A stretch of 64,000 nt of DNA from Taudactylus pleione (lineage: Eukaryota > Chordata > Amphibia > Anura > Myobatrachidae). Positions 42,110 through 53,640 of this stretch are shown here, piece after piece (position 1 is the stretch's first letter; every line of letters starts with the position of its first letter). A model generated the notes under the pieces. That model had not been told where the DNA came from. It saw nothing but the letters and a program-made list of their open reading frames with translations, and searched no databases. The position numbers and the translations under genes are program-made. The DNA lies in assembly GCA_031769625.1 (NCBI GenBank), contig JAUIMM010000171.1, forward strand, positions 1,178,001 to 1,242,000, written 5' to 3'.

Positions 42110-44137
42110 TTTATATTTTGCCTACCAGATCATCGCACTACCGGTGCCACTACCCATTATAGGGAGAATCAACAACATCATGGTTACTGTTTCACTTACC
42201 ATCTCTTGGATATCTTACCCAACTCTAAATAAATGTGCAGGTTGTCATTCATACTGTAATCATACTGGCCTCTACCAACTAGACATTAGGCCATTCTACC
42301 CTATATATCTATATGTTAACATATTTGCTATTCTCATAGCTGTCCAAATATTTACTTAATTACTATTGTGTATCTACCTAAAAGAGACAATATGGTATAC
42401 ACATTCAGAGCATCTCATTATCCTTGATGAAACAATCTCTTTCACCAGTTTTGAGTCAATTTAGCAAATCAGATAATCACTCTCTATGCGGGGGGGTATA
42501 TAATGAACCACTCCCCTCACATACTTCACTGATGTGAACAAGCCTTACTTACAAGGCGAAACGTACGTCATCACCCATTGCCTCAGAGATCTGACCAGCC
42601 GGGCACCATCCCGCTGACTGCCGTGAGTATGGAACATGCAGTCACAGCCGCTCGATCTTAAGAAATCACCTACTACACAGTGATCGGGCCAGCCGGGCAT
42701 TATCCCGCTGACTACCGTGAGTACGGAGTGCGCAGTCACAGCCGCTCGATCCTGAAAAGATCACCCACTGCCTAAAGACGTTACTGGTCGGGCGTTATCC
42801 CGCTGTCTGCCCACGATACACAGCAAGCTATTACAGCCTAAATACTCACCTGAACAACCACTCTTACCTGATAATATTTTGCTCATCTCCCCAGTGATAT
42901 AAAGGGGAAGGGCAGCAATATCAATATTATTGATATATTATACATTGTTACTTATTAATGTATAAACAACAGGTTCAGTGTGTATTTATTTACGTGCATG
43001 ATCTAATTATTGACTAACACAGTTGGTCTCTGTGAATTTACAGTCTCAAATATGAAGTATTGATATTTTCATATGTGCCGCTAAAAACTCTTAATATTGA
43101 GACTTCTTGTGTAGGTCTACTCAACACATGTGATCATCAAGGGACCATTATACATATGGAAATTGTCTTCCGCACTCTCTCATCAGCCTGCCTCTTGTAC
43201 CTACCCTGCAATGTCAATTGATATCAGGGGAGTGACAATTTGTGCCCACTGATAGCAGAGGTGCTCTTTTGCTTCCTTCCTACCAGCTGCCAAACCCCGT
43301 TCTCTCATCCCGTGTCCTCTGGTTACATGACACAGTGACAGCAGAAACGGGGGAGACAAATGTCTGGGCCCCTTTTTGGAACAACTATCAGGAGCGTATA
43401 TACTTCTGTATAAAACGTTAACTTACAATAACTGCATGCAACTTATTTCCCAATTTAGGTGACACAGTGATTAAAAGATTTTGATACATGTATATTGAGC
43501 ATCATGTATTAAGTTTATTCATAGCCATTTAAGTTTGCATGCATCCGATGATCCATGGACTTCGTCTATTAACACCACGTAGGTGCTGTTTAATAATATG
43601 ATTTTTTTATCAACAGATTATAAATAACAAACGTCTGTTGATGCCTGTGTTAGAATCAATGCAGAAATTTACACTATTACCTGGGTATGGTGATTCTTTT
43701 CATGCCTGTCTATGTGAGCAATTGTTTGGTGATTTTTTTATGCTCACTTATGTGAGCAAATGTTTGGCTGTATGTGACATCAGGAGATCTCTTCCTAGTT
43801 ACATACCTATATTTGACAATTTAGTCGATTGAATTTCTAGTACCTTACTATTATTCGCCTGAAGTTAAGCTTATTTCAGCTTAGCTCATTTTCACATCAT
43901 TTAATAGTGCTATATGCACAATCTGTTCCACCTATCTGAGCGATATTGTGGACGAAATATATTATATATTCTTTTGTGTTGTATGTTGTATGTCATGTAC
44001 TGTTGATTATCTACTGTTTTATATTTATATTTAGTCACATTAAAAGTTAAGTTTTAGTATCACTAGTTTTACTACTGATACAACAATTGAGTGCCCCCAA
44101 CATAGAGTCTTCTTTTCTTTCTCTACACATTTACATA
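42110..44137 (+). mobile_element. Right arm of giant inverted repeat (Penelope-like body inferred)
   Basis: Mirror of 32,712-34,734 at over 99 per cent identity by eye. Carries the hammerhead-like motif at 42,529 and two tandem blocks with CCGCTGACTRCCGTGAGTA. A further 200 bp (44,138-44,338) belong to the inserted block but have no partner in the left arm, as if the left side were truncated. Confidence 0.55.
42529..42569 (+). other. Hammerhead-ribozyme-like motif, right arm
   Basis: CTGATGTG, then a GCCTT/AAGGC stem with a 6-nt loop, then GAAAC, then the palindromic ACGTACGT and GTC. This is the order CUGANGA / stem II / GAAA / short stem III / NUH of minimal hammerheads reported in Penelope-like elements. 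Against it: the base after CTGATG is T rather than the conserved A, and I see no good stem I between the flanks. Probably a decayed or derived form. Confidence 0.4.
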
Positions 44138-44338
44138 CTTTGTATCTTTCTGACTCAGGGGAGCACCGCCAACTCAAAAATCGAAATTCTCTTTATCATT
44201 GAATACTATTATTACTATATAAGTTGGTCCAAAGAGGTATATACCACCCATCCTACGTGTGTAGTTTGTATACACCCAGGAGGTCTACAATATTACCCTT
44301 TTTCTGTTTTTTCCTGTGCGGGCTCTAAAGATATTTTG

Positions 44339-44354
44339 CCTTGTTTATAGCTAT
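44339..44354 (+). repeat. 16-bp direct repeat, right copy
   Basis: Exact partner of 32,699-32,714. Confidence 0.6.
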
Positions 44355-44838
44355 ACTGAGAAGATATTAGATCTAGACACCATAGTGAGAACTTAAAAAA
44401 GAGTATCACCACAAATATATGAAACTAGTCTAAAAAATATAATTATTAAAATCTTATGTCAGGTGCTACATTCCTTTTCTAGGCACTGAGGCTCAGGCTG
44501 CAGCCCTCCCCTGTAGGTACAGACCACTCAGCTTGAATCTTTCCTTATTTATATGATGGTTTCTCTACAACAGGGAACCTCTGAAGAAATTGAGCCTCCC
44601 TGGGCAGACAGTGTTTTCAGTCAGTATTCAATATTCATTTAGGAGATCACATGGTCAGTAAGATGCCTGGTTGTGTAGAAATATAACCAATGGCATCATC
44701 ATCATTCATCAGAGGTGTAACCATAATACATAGTAACAGAGGTTTTGGGGAAGGGCAAAATGTGAACCCCCCTGTTCTAACAATTTTATATTATTGAGCT
44801 GTAATTGCTATTTTGGTATCATTTGTATCAGTAATATG

Positions 44839-46335
44839 TAGGGATGTGTGCCGGACCATTTTTGCCGGATTTTAATTTGGTTCTAATTCGTCATCCGGAT
44901 TTGGATTTGCCAAACTGCGGTGACTGGCTTTGAATTTGGATTTGGATTTTTTTACAAAAATTGACAAAAAAAAGCTAAAATCACATAAATTGGGCTTTTT
45001 TTTCTTCCTAGAGTATTATTAACCTCGCTAACATTAATTTCCAGTCATTTACAGTCATTTTAGACCACCTCACAGTTTAAATTATAGTTTTCACCATTAT
45101 TGGCCAAAGGTTGCAGTGAGCTGACTGGTTACCAAGCGACAGAACAGCGGCACAGACACCACAGATTAAAGCACATCTATGACACATTGCCACACAGCAG
45201 TGGCTGAAATGAAAGGTAGTGCAAGATGGAATGGTCCTTGGGCCTTCCCACCCACCCAGTGGAGTATGGCCAGCAGACTCACAGTACTTGTATACACAGT
45301 GGGCTACGGCCCAAGCAGTCACAGTGCATAATCTTATTCACATTACTCCGCACATAGTGCCCGATTCACATTACACCATAAAGTATCTATTTATATTACA
45401 ACACACAGTAGTGCCCCTTTTACACAATGCCCACATTAGTGACCCTTATACACAAAGCCCACAGTAGTAATGCCCCTTATACAATGCTCACAGTAGTAGT
45501 GCCCCTTATACAATGCCCACAGCAATAGTGTCCCTTACACAATGCCCCCAGCAGTGGTGTCCCTTACACAATGTCCTAAGTAGTTGTGCGCCTATATGGA
45601 GTGCCCTCAGTAGTATGCCCTCATTATTAGTAGTGCCCCTAGTAGTATCTCCCTAGTAGTAGTGCCTGTAGTAGTATGCCCCCACTAGTGGTTCCCCTAG
45701 TAGTATGCCCCCATTACAAGTGCCCCTAGTAGTATGCCCCCAGTAGTAGTTCCCCCAGTAGTTGTGCCCCCATTAGAAGTGCCCCCAGTAGTTGTGCCCC
45801 TTGTAGTATGCCATTAGAAGTACCCCCAGTAGTTGTGCCCCTTGAGGTATGCCCACAGTAGTTGTGCCCCTGGTATTATGCCCCCAGTAGTTGTGCCCCT
45901 TGTATTATGCCCCCAGTAGTTGCGCCACTTGTATTATGCCCTCAGTAGCGCCGTCTTACACAGAAAAAAAAAACATACCTGAATCCCCGCTCCTGCTTGT
46001 GACTGCAGCCGTCCGCTCCTCTCTCCCATCACCCACATCGGGGGGAGCTGGCTCCAGCCGGCTTCCTCCAGGAACACAGCTGCCAATGAGAGTCTGGCTG
46101 CTATTACAAACACACAGCTGCCGCTGGTCTGACCTACACTAGAGGAGCCCTGACGTTGGATTCTCTTGCGTGAATCCAACATTCTCTCGCGTGAACCCAA
46201 CATCAGGAGGCCGCCGTCTGGCCCCAAATGGGGATCCGAGTCAGGCGGGGAACACCCGAACAGGGACCGGGTAGACTCGGATCCCCTATGTTCGGAGCAG
46301 TTCGGATTCCACAGAATCCAAACCACTCATCTCTA
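44839..46335. mobile_element. hAT non-autonomous element with minisatellite core
   Basis: Left end TAGGGATGTG and right end, inversely, TAGAGATGAG. Flanks GTAATATG (44,831-44,838) and ATAATATG (46,336-46,343) differ at one base. The uninterrupted paralogous site at 10,450 (CAGTAATATGTTTATTTTCTG) confirms the insertion. Contains a CCCCAGTAGT minisatellite and a decayed hairpin block like the element at 25,441. Confidence 0.85.
45405..45945. repeat. GTGCCCCxAGTAGT minisatellite
   Basis: Units such as GCCCACAGTAGTAGTGCCCC and CAGTAGTTGTGCCCCTTGTA, related to the array at 25,640-26,640 but more diverged. Confidence 0.88.
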
Positions 46336-46399
46336 ATAATATGTTCTGTTTTTGAATTGGTGTGTTATTGCAGATTACTGTGGCCCAGTCTTTTTTTAT

Positions 46400-47090
46400 A
46401 ATCCTGCCTGTTGTTTATAATCTCCAGCCCCTTCCCCCCAGCCTCATCTCTCCTGTGTCTCTCCAGCCTCATCCCCCAGTGTCTCTTCAGTAGCCTCATA
46501 ATTCACTTGTGTCTCCCCAGTTCCAGCTCCCCCGTGTACCTCCAGAAGCCTTCCCCCACCCCCATGTTTTCTCCAGCAGCCTCATCTACATTTCTTTCCA
46601 GCAGCCTCATTCCCATGTATCTCTCCAGTAGTCTCATCTTCTGATTTGTCTCTCCAGCAGCCTCATTAGCCCTGCATCTCTTCAGTAACCTCAATCACCC
46701 TGTATTTCTCCAGAAACATCATCTCTCAGCCCCCATGATCCAGCATCTTCAACCATGTACGGCTATCCTACAGCCTTGTCTCCCTGTGGCTATTTTGCAG
46801 CCTAATCCCTCTGTGGCTATCCTGAAGTCTCATTCCTTCCCTGTGGCTATCCAAGAGTCACATTTCTATTGTGCTTATCCAGTGGCCACATGCCCCCTGT
46901 AGCTATCAGCAGCCACATGCCTCCTATGGCTATCCAATAGCCACACTCCCCCGTGGCTATCCAGCAGCCTCATCCCCCCATGGCTGTCCAATAGCCACAC
47001 TCCCCCATGGTTATCCAATAGATACATCCCCCTGTGGCTCTCCAGCTGCCTTATCCCCATTGTGGCTATCCAGCAGCCAGGTCTTCAGTG
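46400..47090. repeat. C/T-rich minisatellite (CTCTCCAGCAGCCTCATC; GTGGCTATCCAGCAGCC)
   Basis: Two successive sub-arrays, first with TCTCCAG-CAGCCTCAT units, then with CCCCTGTGGCTATCCAGCAG units of about 30 bp. Occupies the position of the larger array in copy 1. Confidence 0.85.
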
Positions 47091-47426
47091 GGCTGAGCTA
47101 TAGTCAGATAGCTGCCTGTCAACAGCCTCTGGTACTACAGGGCCCAAAGTCTTTAATGATAAACTGTGCTCAGGGATATCATTGTACTACCCTGCAAAAA
47201 AAAAGATAATAATATCAAAAGGAAAATTAACTTTTGTTTTACATGTGGCCATGTGCTTTCTCCTTTCTCTTTCTCTATTACATAATATGGTCCTGTTGTT
47301 CCTTTGTTTGGTGGAATTACAGACAAGTCACTCTATCATCAGCCTGTGTATACTGAATTCAGCAGATTTCTTGATTCCTAGGTCATCCTCATTTACATAA
47401 AACCTAAAATTACACCTATAGTTATA

Positions 47427-48307
47427 GAGCATACACACGGTCAGATTTGTCAGATCTGTCAGATGAACGATTGAACGATTTTACCAAAAATTTGAACGAT
47501 TTGAACGATTTTTGACTGCAATAAAATGAATGGAATCGTCCAAGTCTGACTGCAAACACATCAGATCTCAGTTATCGTTATCTGACCATCGGGAATGCGC
47601 ATCGTTCAAATCGTTCATCTGACAGATATGTCAGATATGTCAGATTTTCCATCAGATATGAAAGATTGAACGATTTTTAAAAAAAATCTGACTATGGGCC
47701 TGATTCAGAGCCACTCGTAAGCGGCCGCTCGTTCGCTCCGAGCGATGTTCGCACAACTGCGCATGCGTATGGGTTGTAATGCACATGCGTGAACCAGTCA
47801 TTGCGGTCGGAAATTGTGTGCTCGCAAAATAGCGAATGCCTGCTAATTTGAGTGACAGAATGAGGCGTTTGTGGGTGGTAACAGGGGAAGGTGCTTGAAA
47901 ACGGGGAGTGGAGATCCGAATGCAGGCGTGCCAAACGGTCAAAACGGGCGTTTTAAGGGTGTGCATAATTAACAAAGCAGCGTCATCAACCACGTCACTT
48001 GGTTGTCTCTTAGCCTGAACTGCTCGCATGATTGCGGTAAGAAAATGCTACCACAAGCACTGCGAGCAGTTCATACGCCTTTCGATGTACTCGATTAATC
48101 TAATAAATAGCGGAGATGACGTAGGATGCGAGCGGCCAGGGGGCGTTTTTTAAAAAATAGCGAGCGCATGTTTCGTTCGCTCGTTCAGACATAGAGGCGT
48201 CAACAGACCGCAAAGAGCGAGCGCTCAATTTAAATAGCCGGCCCCTTTTTCTGAACGAGCGAGCACAAATAGCGTCCGGCTCTGAATCATCCCCTATTTG
48301 TATGCTC
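47427..48307. mobile_element. MITE (GAGCATACACACGGTCAGA), interrupted
   Basis: Left end GAGCATACACACGGTCAGATTT; right end AATCTGAC-TAT interrupted by the next element and resuming TTTGTATGCTC. The interior is rich in TCAGAT and GAACGATT words arranged as inverted pairs. Confidence 0.6.
47696..48294 (+). mobile_element. MITE family GGGCCTGATTCAGAG (type 2), 3-bp TAT duplication
   Basis: Starts GGGCCTGATTCAGAGCC and ends GGCTCTGAATCATCCCC. TAT flanks both sides (47,693-47,695 and 48,295-48,297). Closely matches 50,281-50,814 and, inverted, 20,044-20,577. Confidence 0.85.
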
Positions 48308-49216
48308 CATTAGAGTTTTCTTTTTGGTTTCTATGTGGTGACTGATCACAGAGGGTTACCTTCCTGTGAATACCCATAAGTAACAGGTACATGACTATTC
48401 CACAATACAAAAATACATTGGTTAGATCAAAATAACTAGTTTAGAGACTGTTAATGTCTCCCATCATACTATAAAAATAGGAAGGGGGGAGTTAGTAGTA
48501 AGTAGGTCTACTAATTTACCATTGTATTGGGTGGGGGGTATCTAAAAGTAGTATTGTACTGAGTGTTTTTCCAGGATGTTGAAGGGGCTGGGGGGGATCA
48601 CCAAGATCCCAGCACTATTATGTGGAAAATAGTCAAACTCAGACTCTAATTAAAAATACTTCACATCAGTAACATTCATATTTATAAATTCGTATAATTT
48701 AGCAATTTAACCGTGGACTCAATTATAGATGAATTATCATAAGGAGAGTATGAGTTATAGAAAAGGTATCCTAGGGGTTACAAGATCCTGGTCTGCTGTC
48801 CAGTGTCAGCAATGTACATTTTTGCTGGACACAACAGTTTGATGAACATGGTTTTATATGCACAATGCATCACGCTGGCACTCTGCAAAACACAGCATTG
48901 TTGTTTAGTAAGAGTTTATTGATTGTTTTTGCTGTGATGCTGCGGTTATAAGATTATCTGAGTTCACTAAGAGGGCACCTAAATCTCAATATATTTTACA
49001 GACTGTAGCTGCATATTTAACAAAATACAACCTACTCAGAAACTATGAATAGTTATTAAGCTTTTTTTATTTTGATGCATTGTTTTCGAATTAGAACATA
49101 GGAAATATTAAGTGAAAGACGTTATATTATTTCTTAAAGGAAATCTGCCTTTCCTCAAGGCTTGAACCGCCTTAGTATCTATTGCTGTGTTTTATTTAAT
49201 ACTGAAAGTATTAGCA
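48308..49216. other. No recognised feature
   Basis: AT-rich and non-coding; no repeats noticed. Confidence 0.4.
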
Positions 49217-49460
49217 GTAAATTTACTAAAGGTTAATTTTAATTGATTTGAATTTATTAAAAATCAATATAAATCGATCAACATCGATGTGTTTCAGGGG
49301 CTAAATTACACATTTACTAACACACTTAGAAATCAATATTTAAAAAATGTCTGTTGGTGAATGTGTGATTTATCCCCTGAAAGAAAACATCGATGTTGAT
49401 CGATTTAGATTTATTTATGATCAATTAGAATCAATTACAATCGACCTTTAGTAAATTTAC
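49217..49460. mobile_element. Palindromic MITE (GTAAATTTACTAAAGGT)
   Basis: Ends GTAAATTTACTAAAGGT and ACCTTTAGTAAATTTAC (the latter with a CG insertion nearby). Inner arms AAATCGATCAACATCGATG and CATCGATGTTGATCGATTT pair almost perfectly. It lies 8 bp left of the next element. Confidence 0.8.
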
Positions 49461-49468
49461 CACTTATA

Positions 49469-50922
49469 GGGCTCTATTTATTAACATTATTTTTACTAAA
49501 ATAAAGTAAAAAAGGGTGTTTTCACACCCCTTTCACATTATTTTAGTATCACCTATAGTTATTACAGGGCAATTGGAGTAGAATTCGTAAAATTCTACTC
49601 CAACCCCTAAGTATCACTTATTTTTAGTAAACAGATCGCATTTCCCATTATTGCAATGGGAAATGTGATCCGACCAAAGTTACTAAAAATAAATTGTGAA
49701 AAAAATACCTAGTGAGGCCCTGTGATAATAACGCCATCTGGAGGTGGCGTTATCCAGGGTCTTCCCCGGTTACCGGACTCCTGCTCCGCTCTAATGGGGA
49801 GAGCAGAGCCGGGAGTCGGTCCCAGTAATCAGCTGTGTGGTCAGCTGATTACTGTAAAAAAAGAAAAAAAAATGTAAAAATATTTTTTTTACTTACCTGA
49901 CTCTAGGGACCGGTGATCGGGCCTCCGGTGATGTCTACCCTCCGGTCAGCTGGTCTCCCATAATGCACTGCGGCCCGGTCATCAGGTGATCTGGTCCCAG
50001 TGCAGTATGGAATATCACCTGACCGAACGCATGGAGGACATCACCGGAGGCCCAGATCATGCAGGTAAGTGCTATTAAGGGAGGGGGGAGAGGGGCTTCG
50101 CGGGGGGTCCATGATCGTGGGGGTGGGGCTTAGCACCGCTGGGCGGGGCTTAGCGCCGTGGGGGTAGCAGTGGCGGCCAGTCGGCGCATGCGCGGGCACA
50201 TTGTCATGGTATTTTTTGCAAAAATACAGTGAGTAGTGTGCGGAGGGGATTCGCAGGGACAGAGCTTTCTCGCAAGCTCTGGGCCTGATTCAGAGCCGCT
50301 CGTAAGCGGCCGCTCGTTTGCTCCGAGCGATGTTCGCACATCTGCGCATGCGTATGGGTCGTAATGCGCATGCGCCAATTTGAGTGACAGAATGAGGCGT
50401 TTGTGGGTGGTAACAGGGGAAGGTGCTTGAAAATGGATAGTGGAGATCTGAATGCAGGCGTGCCAAACGGTCAAAACGGGCGTTTTAAGGGTGTGCATAA
50501 TTAACAAAGCAGCGTCATCAACCACGTCACTTGGTTGTTTCTTAGCCTGAACTGTTCGCATGATTGCGGTAGGAAAATCCTACCACAAGCACTGCAAGGA
50601 GTTCTATGTACTCGATTAATCAAATAAATAGCGGAGATGACGTAGGATGCGAGCGGCCAGGGGGCGTCTTTACAAAATAGCAAGCGCATATTTCGTTCGC
50701 TCACTCAGACATAGAGGCGTCAACAGACCGCAAAGAGCGAACGCTCAATTTAAATAGCTGGCCCCTTTTTCTGAACAAGCGAGCGCAAATAGCTTCCGGC
50801 TCTGAATCAGGCCCTCTGTCCCTGCAAGGGATTTGTAGTAAATCCCTGTGATATTGCAATGTGAATTCAGTTGATAATACTACAATCTGCATTCAATATG
50901 CGGATTGTAGTAAATAGAGCCC
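49469..50922 (+). mobile_element. MITE family GGGCTCTATTTA, copy 2, with nested insertion
   Basis: Ends GGGCTCTATTTATTAAC and GTAGTAAATAGAGCCC, flanked by ATA (49,466-49,468 and 50,923-50,925). The backbone matches 7,249-8,146; the extra 534 bp is a nested MITE. Confidence 0.85.
50281..50814 (+). mobile_element. Nested MITE GGGCCTGATTCAGAG (type 2), 3-bp TCT duplication
   Basis: Starts GGGCCTGATTCAGAGCC and ends GGCTCTGAATCAGGCCC. TCT flanks both sides (50,278-50,280; 50,815-50,817). The uninterrupted word AAGCTCTGTCCCTGCAA in the copy at 17,921 gives the empty site, so the 3-bp duplication is directly supported. Confidence 0.9.
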
Positions 50923-50925
50923 ATA

Positions 50926-52130
50926 GTTAAAGTAATTACTCAGTTAAGCTAAATTGCGCTGGAATTTCACACAAATAAAAATCTTGTAGCCAAACAGGTC
51001 AAGTCAGAAAAGTTCCAATGACACAATTTATAATACTGTACTTGTAAATTCCACAGTCCAAATATCTCTTTAGTAAGTCTTTGAATAGAGCCGGTGCAAC
51101 AATGGGGTCAGTTCATTTTACTCTGTAGGGTTCTTAAAGTATAATAACGCAAATGTGCAGGCAGAGAAAAAATCATTGGGGATTTCAAAGCGGAATAAAA
51201 ATTATATGGGGAATTCCCTATGGAACTCTTTATGCCCCTATACAACCAGTATAAAGCATGAGTTACTGAACCTACTGTAATTGCAGAATGAAGCAATTAT
51301 TCAGTGGAAAGGCTTTGAAAATGTAACTTGGTTCTACTGAAGATATCTCTCTCTCTCTACAAAGCCCTTCTCTGGTGTACATCTGCAAGTCCAAATGTGC
51401 AAGGACTGAAACAACCACTGTCAGCGTCCATAGATGCTGAAATACCTATTGGTGCATCTTTAGATGTACCAAAATGTGCACCAGCCTTAAGACATGTGCA
51501 AGTTTATTTATCCAAGTATGACCTCTTATGTGAGCTGTTGAGCATCTCTGTAAGCATCCACTTTCACTGACACGTCCGTGACACTCCCATAGAAGGCCCA
51601 TAAGATGGACAATCTCGATGCATGCCCTAAGCCACCTCCCAGTCACCTACCAGGAACTCACACTACATTTTTAAAATATTTTGGAGCCTGTGCATCTCAA
51701 TCAGAACTCTGGGCGGGATGCACCAACACCAAAAATGTGGTCATACCTCTGAAAGTACAGTTTTTGGAGGAATGACCGCTTCCCCATATGCACCAAGCTT
51801 CAAAAACTTTCCAGAGCTTGGACCTGATAGGCAAATCCATCTATAGATAGTGTTGACTAATTGTAACCTAACAGCTTTTTTTCTAGCTTTCCCTGAGAGG
51901 GATCCAATAGGATCCCTCCGAGGGTCGCCCTGTGCTCAAGCATACGCAAAAGGTCTCCTGTGTCATAAACCCAGAAGTCCTTAAATCGCAAAGGATAGCT
52001 CATATTGGGAGAGCAATTTTAGCTGCAATTGTGCAAGCATACGGCGTTACTAAACGGCGCTATGCTTGTGAATAGTGGAGGGATGCAAAATCACTCCACT
52101 GTGTCCAACATTGGCAGTGCATGAGACTTT
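50926..52130. other. Unassigned; diverged repeat fragment at 51,380-51,640
   Basis: 51,380-51,640 shares GGTGCATCTTTAGATGTACC-like words with 52,312-52,525 (GGTGCTTCTTTAGATGCACC). Both are probably remnants of one family. Otherwise nothing recognised. Confidence 0.35.
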
Positions 52131-52296
52131 GGGGTATATTTACTAAAGTTATAGTCTTTAGAAATTGAGATGTTGCCCATAGCAACCAATTAGATTCACT
52201 TAACTAGCACCTTCTAGAAGATCATAGCTAGAATCTGATTGGTTGCTATAGGCAACATTCCACTTCTAAAAACTTTCACTTTAGTAAATATACCCC
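52131..52296. mobile_element. Palindromic MITE (GGGGTATATTTACTAAAGT)
   Basis: Ends GGGGTATATTTACTAAAGT and ACTTTAGTAAATATACCCC. Inner arms GCCCATAGCAACCAATTAGA and TCTGATTGGTTGCTATAGGC pair. Flanks TTT/TTA. Confidence 0.85.
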
Positions 52297-52311
52297 TTAG
52301 AAGCAGGCCCA

Positions 52312-52525
52312 ATGGGCCTGAATCAGATGTGTAGGCAGATGCGGCTGAGGGTGCGCCATTTGCTGCATCTGCTTCTTTTTGATAATGCTGCAAATAATAT
52401 TCTTCCTACTGAGATGCCCACTGGCTGCAGCGCTAATCCGTCTTGGTGCTTCTTTAGATGCACCATCAGGCGCATCATCGAAGCTTGCACCAGTCCTATG
52501 GCAGACTGCCTCTGCAAGTTTTCCT
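52312..52525. mobile_element. MITE left-end fragment (GGGCCTGAATCAGATG)
   Basis: GGGCCTGAATCAGATGTG is a diverged family terminus. The right end is not seen. Confidence 0.35.
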
Positions 52526-52582
52526 AATTAATACTATGCATATATAATTAAAAATAAAATAAAATGTTATAGCTCACGGCTT

Positions 52583-52597
52583 GTTTTATTATTATTA

Positions 52598-52640
<43 letters not shown>
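52583..52640. repeat. (ATT)n microsatellite
   Basis: About 18 ATT/TTA units with one interruption. Confidence 0.95.
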
Positions 52641-52644
<4 letters not shown>

Positions 52645-52654
52645 TAAATTGTAT

Positions 52655-53170
52655 GTAGTCAGGAAGCCAGCGGACGAAATGCTGATCGCCGGCTTCCCAT
52701 CAGTGAAAGCCCGGCATGGGACTAATGATAGGCATCTAAATACCAATGCCTATCATTAGCCCCACACCGAAATCCTGACGCCCGCCATACCGAACGTAGG
52801 AAAGCCGGCCATCAGGAGCTGTTAGCCGCGTGGGGGAGGATTAGGTTTAGGGACTCCTGGGGGGACTTAGGGTTAGGCACCCCCCGTGGGAGGGTTATGG
52901 TTAGGCTAAGAGAAGGGAGAGTTAGCATCAGGTACCCCCGGGGGGAGGTTAGAGTAAGGCACCCCCCCAGGAGGGTTAGGTTTAGGGTGCAGAGAGGGGG
53001 ATTGGGTTTAGGCACCCCTGGGGGGAGATTAGTCTTAGGCATTAGGGGGTATGTTAGGCTTAGGCACCACTAAGGGAGGATTAGGGTTAGGGGAGGAGAG
53101 GGGTAGAGATAGGGTTAATACCCTGTCGGGATCGCCATCTGCCAGCCTTCCGGCATCGGTATTTCATCCA
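52655..53170. mobile_element. Telomere-motif MITE, copy 2
   Basis: Sub-terminal CGCCGGCTTCCCATC and CGGCATCGGTATTTCATCC. The middle has GGATTAGGTTTAGG, TTAGGGTTAGGCACCCCC and GATTAGGGTTAGGGG units of about 25-35 bp. Opposite strand orientation to 2,688-3,077. Ends approximate. Confidence 0.7.
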
Positions 53171-53384
53171 CCGGTCTTAGGTCCGATGGTATAACATACA
53201 ACATACCGATTCCATATTAAACTACCAATCACCAAATGAGTGCTTATACCCAAACAATGGAGATAAAATAAAATGGGGGAGGCATTACTGTTGTGATTAG
53301 AGGTTACCTGAAGCCTAAATCTGCCCCGGTTGCAGAGGGGGATGCATCTTGAGGTATCAACCTGTTCAGCATTCATATATAGGG

Positions 53385-53640
53385 GCATATTCAATTAGCC
53401 GTGAAAAGTCCCGTACTTTTCGCATGGTGTACTTTTCGCTGACATCGCTGGATTTCAATGCGAAAATGTATCACGCGCGACCCCACGTATTCAATTACAA
53501 ATCGGCGAAAACAGGACCCGGCGAAACTGTAATATGCAAAAAGTGCTTTCAGATTTGGGGAAATCAGCCTGACACCCCCCAAAAGATGCAATGCCATTGG
53601 GGTTCATTCTAGTTACCCCCGAATAGGCCTGCTGAAGGTA
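53385..53640. mobile_element. Possible MITE left end (GGGGCATATTCAATT)
   Basis: TAGGGGCATATTCAATTAGC then CGAAAAGTC- and TTTTCGC-type inverted words, and a second CGTATTCAATTAC. No mirrored right end was found, so only a fragment or nothing more than a resemblance. Confidence 0.3.

Larger units (their letters stand above)
44463..47190. repeat. Dispersed repeat family with C/T minisatellite, copy 2 (split)
   Basis: 44,560-44,838 and 46,344 onward align with 9,884-10,500 of copy 1. A hAT element splits it exactly after GTAATATG. The 3' part carries its own minisatellite. Ends approximate. Confidence 0.6.
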
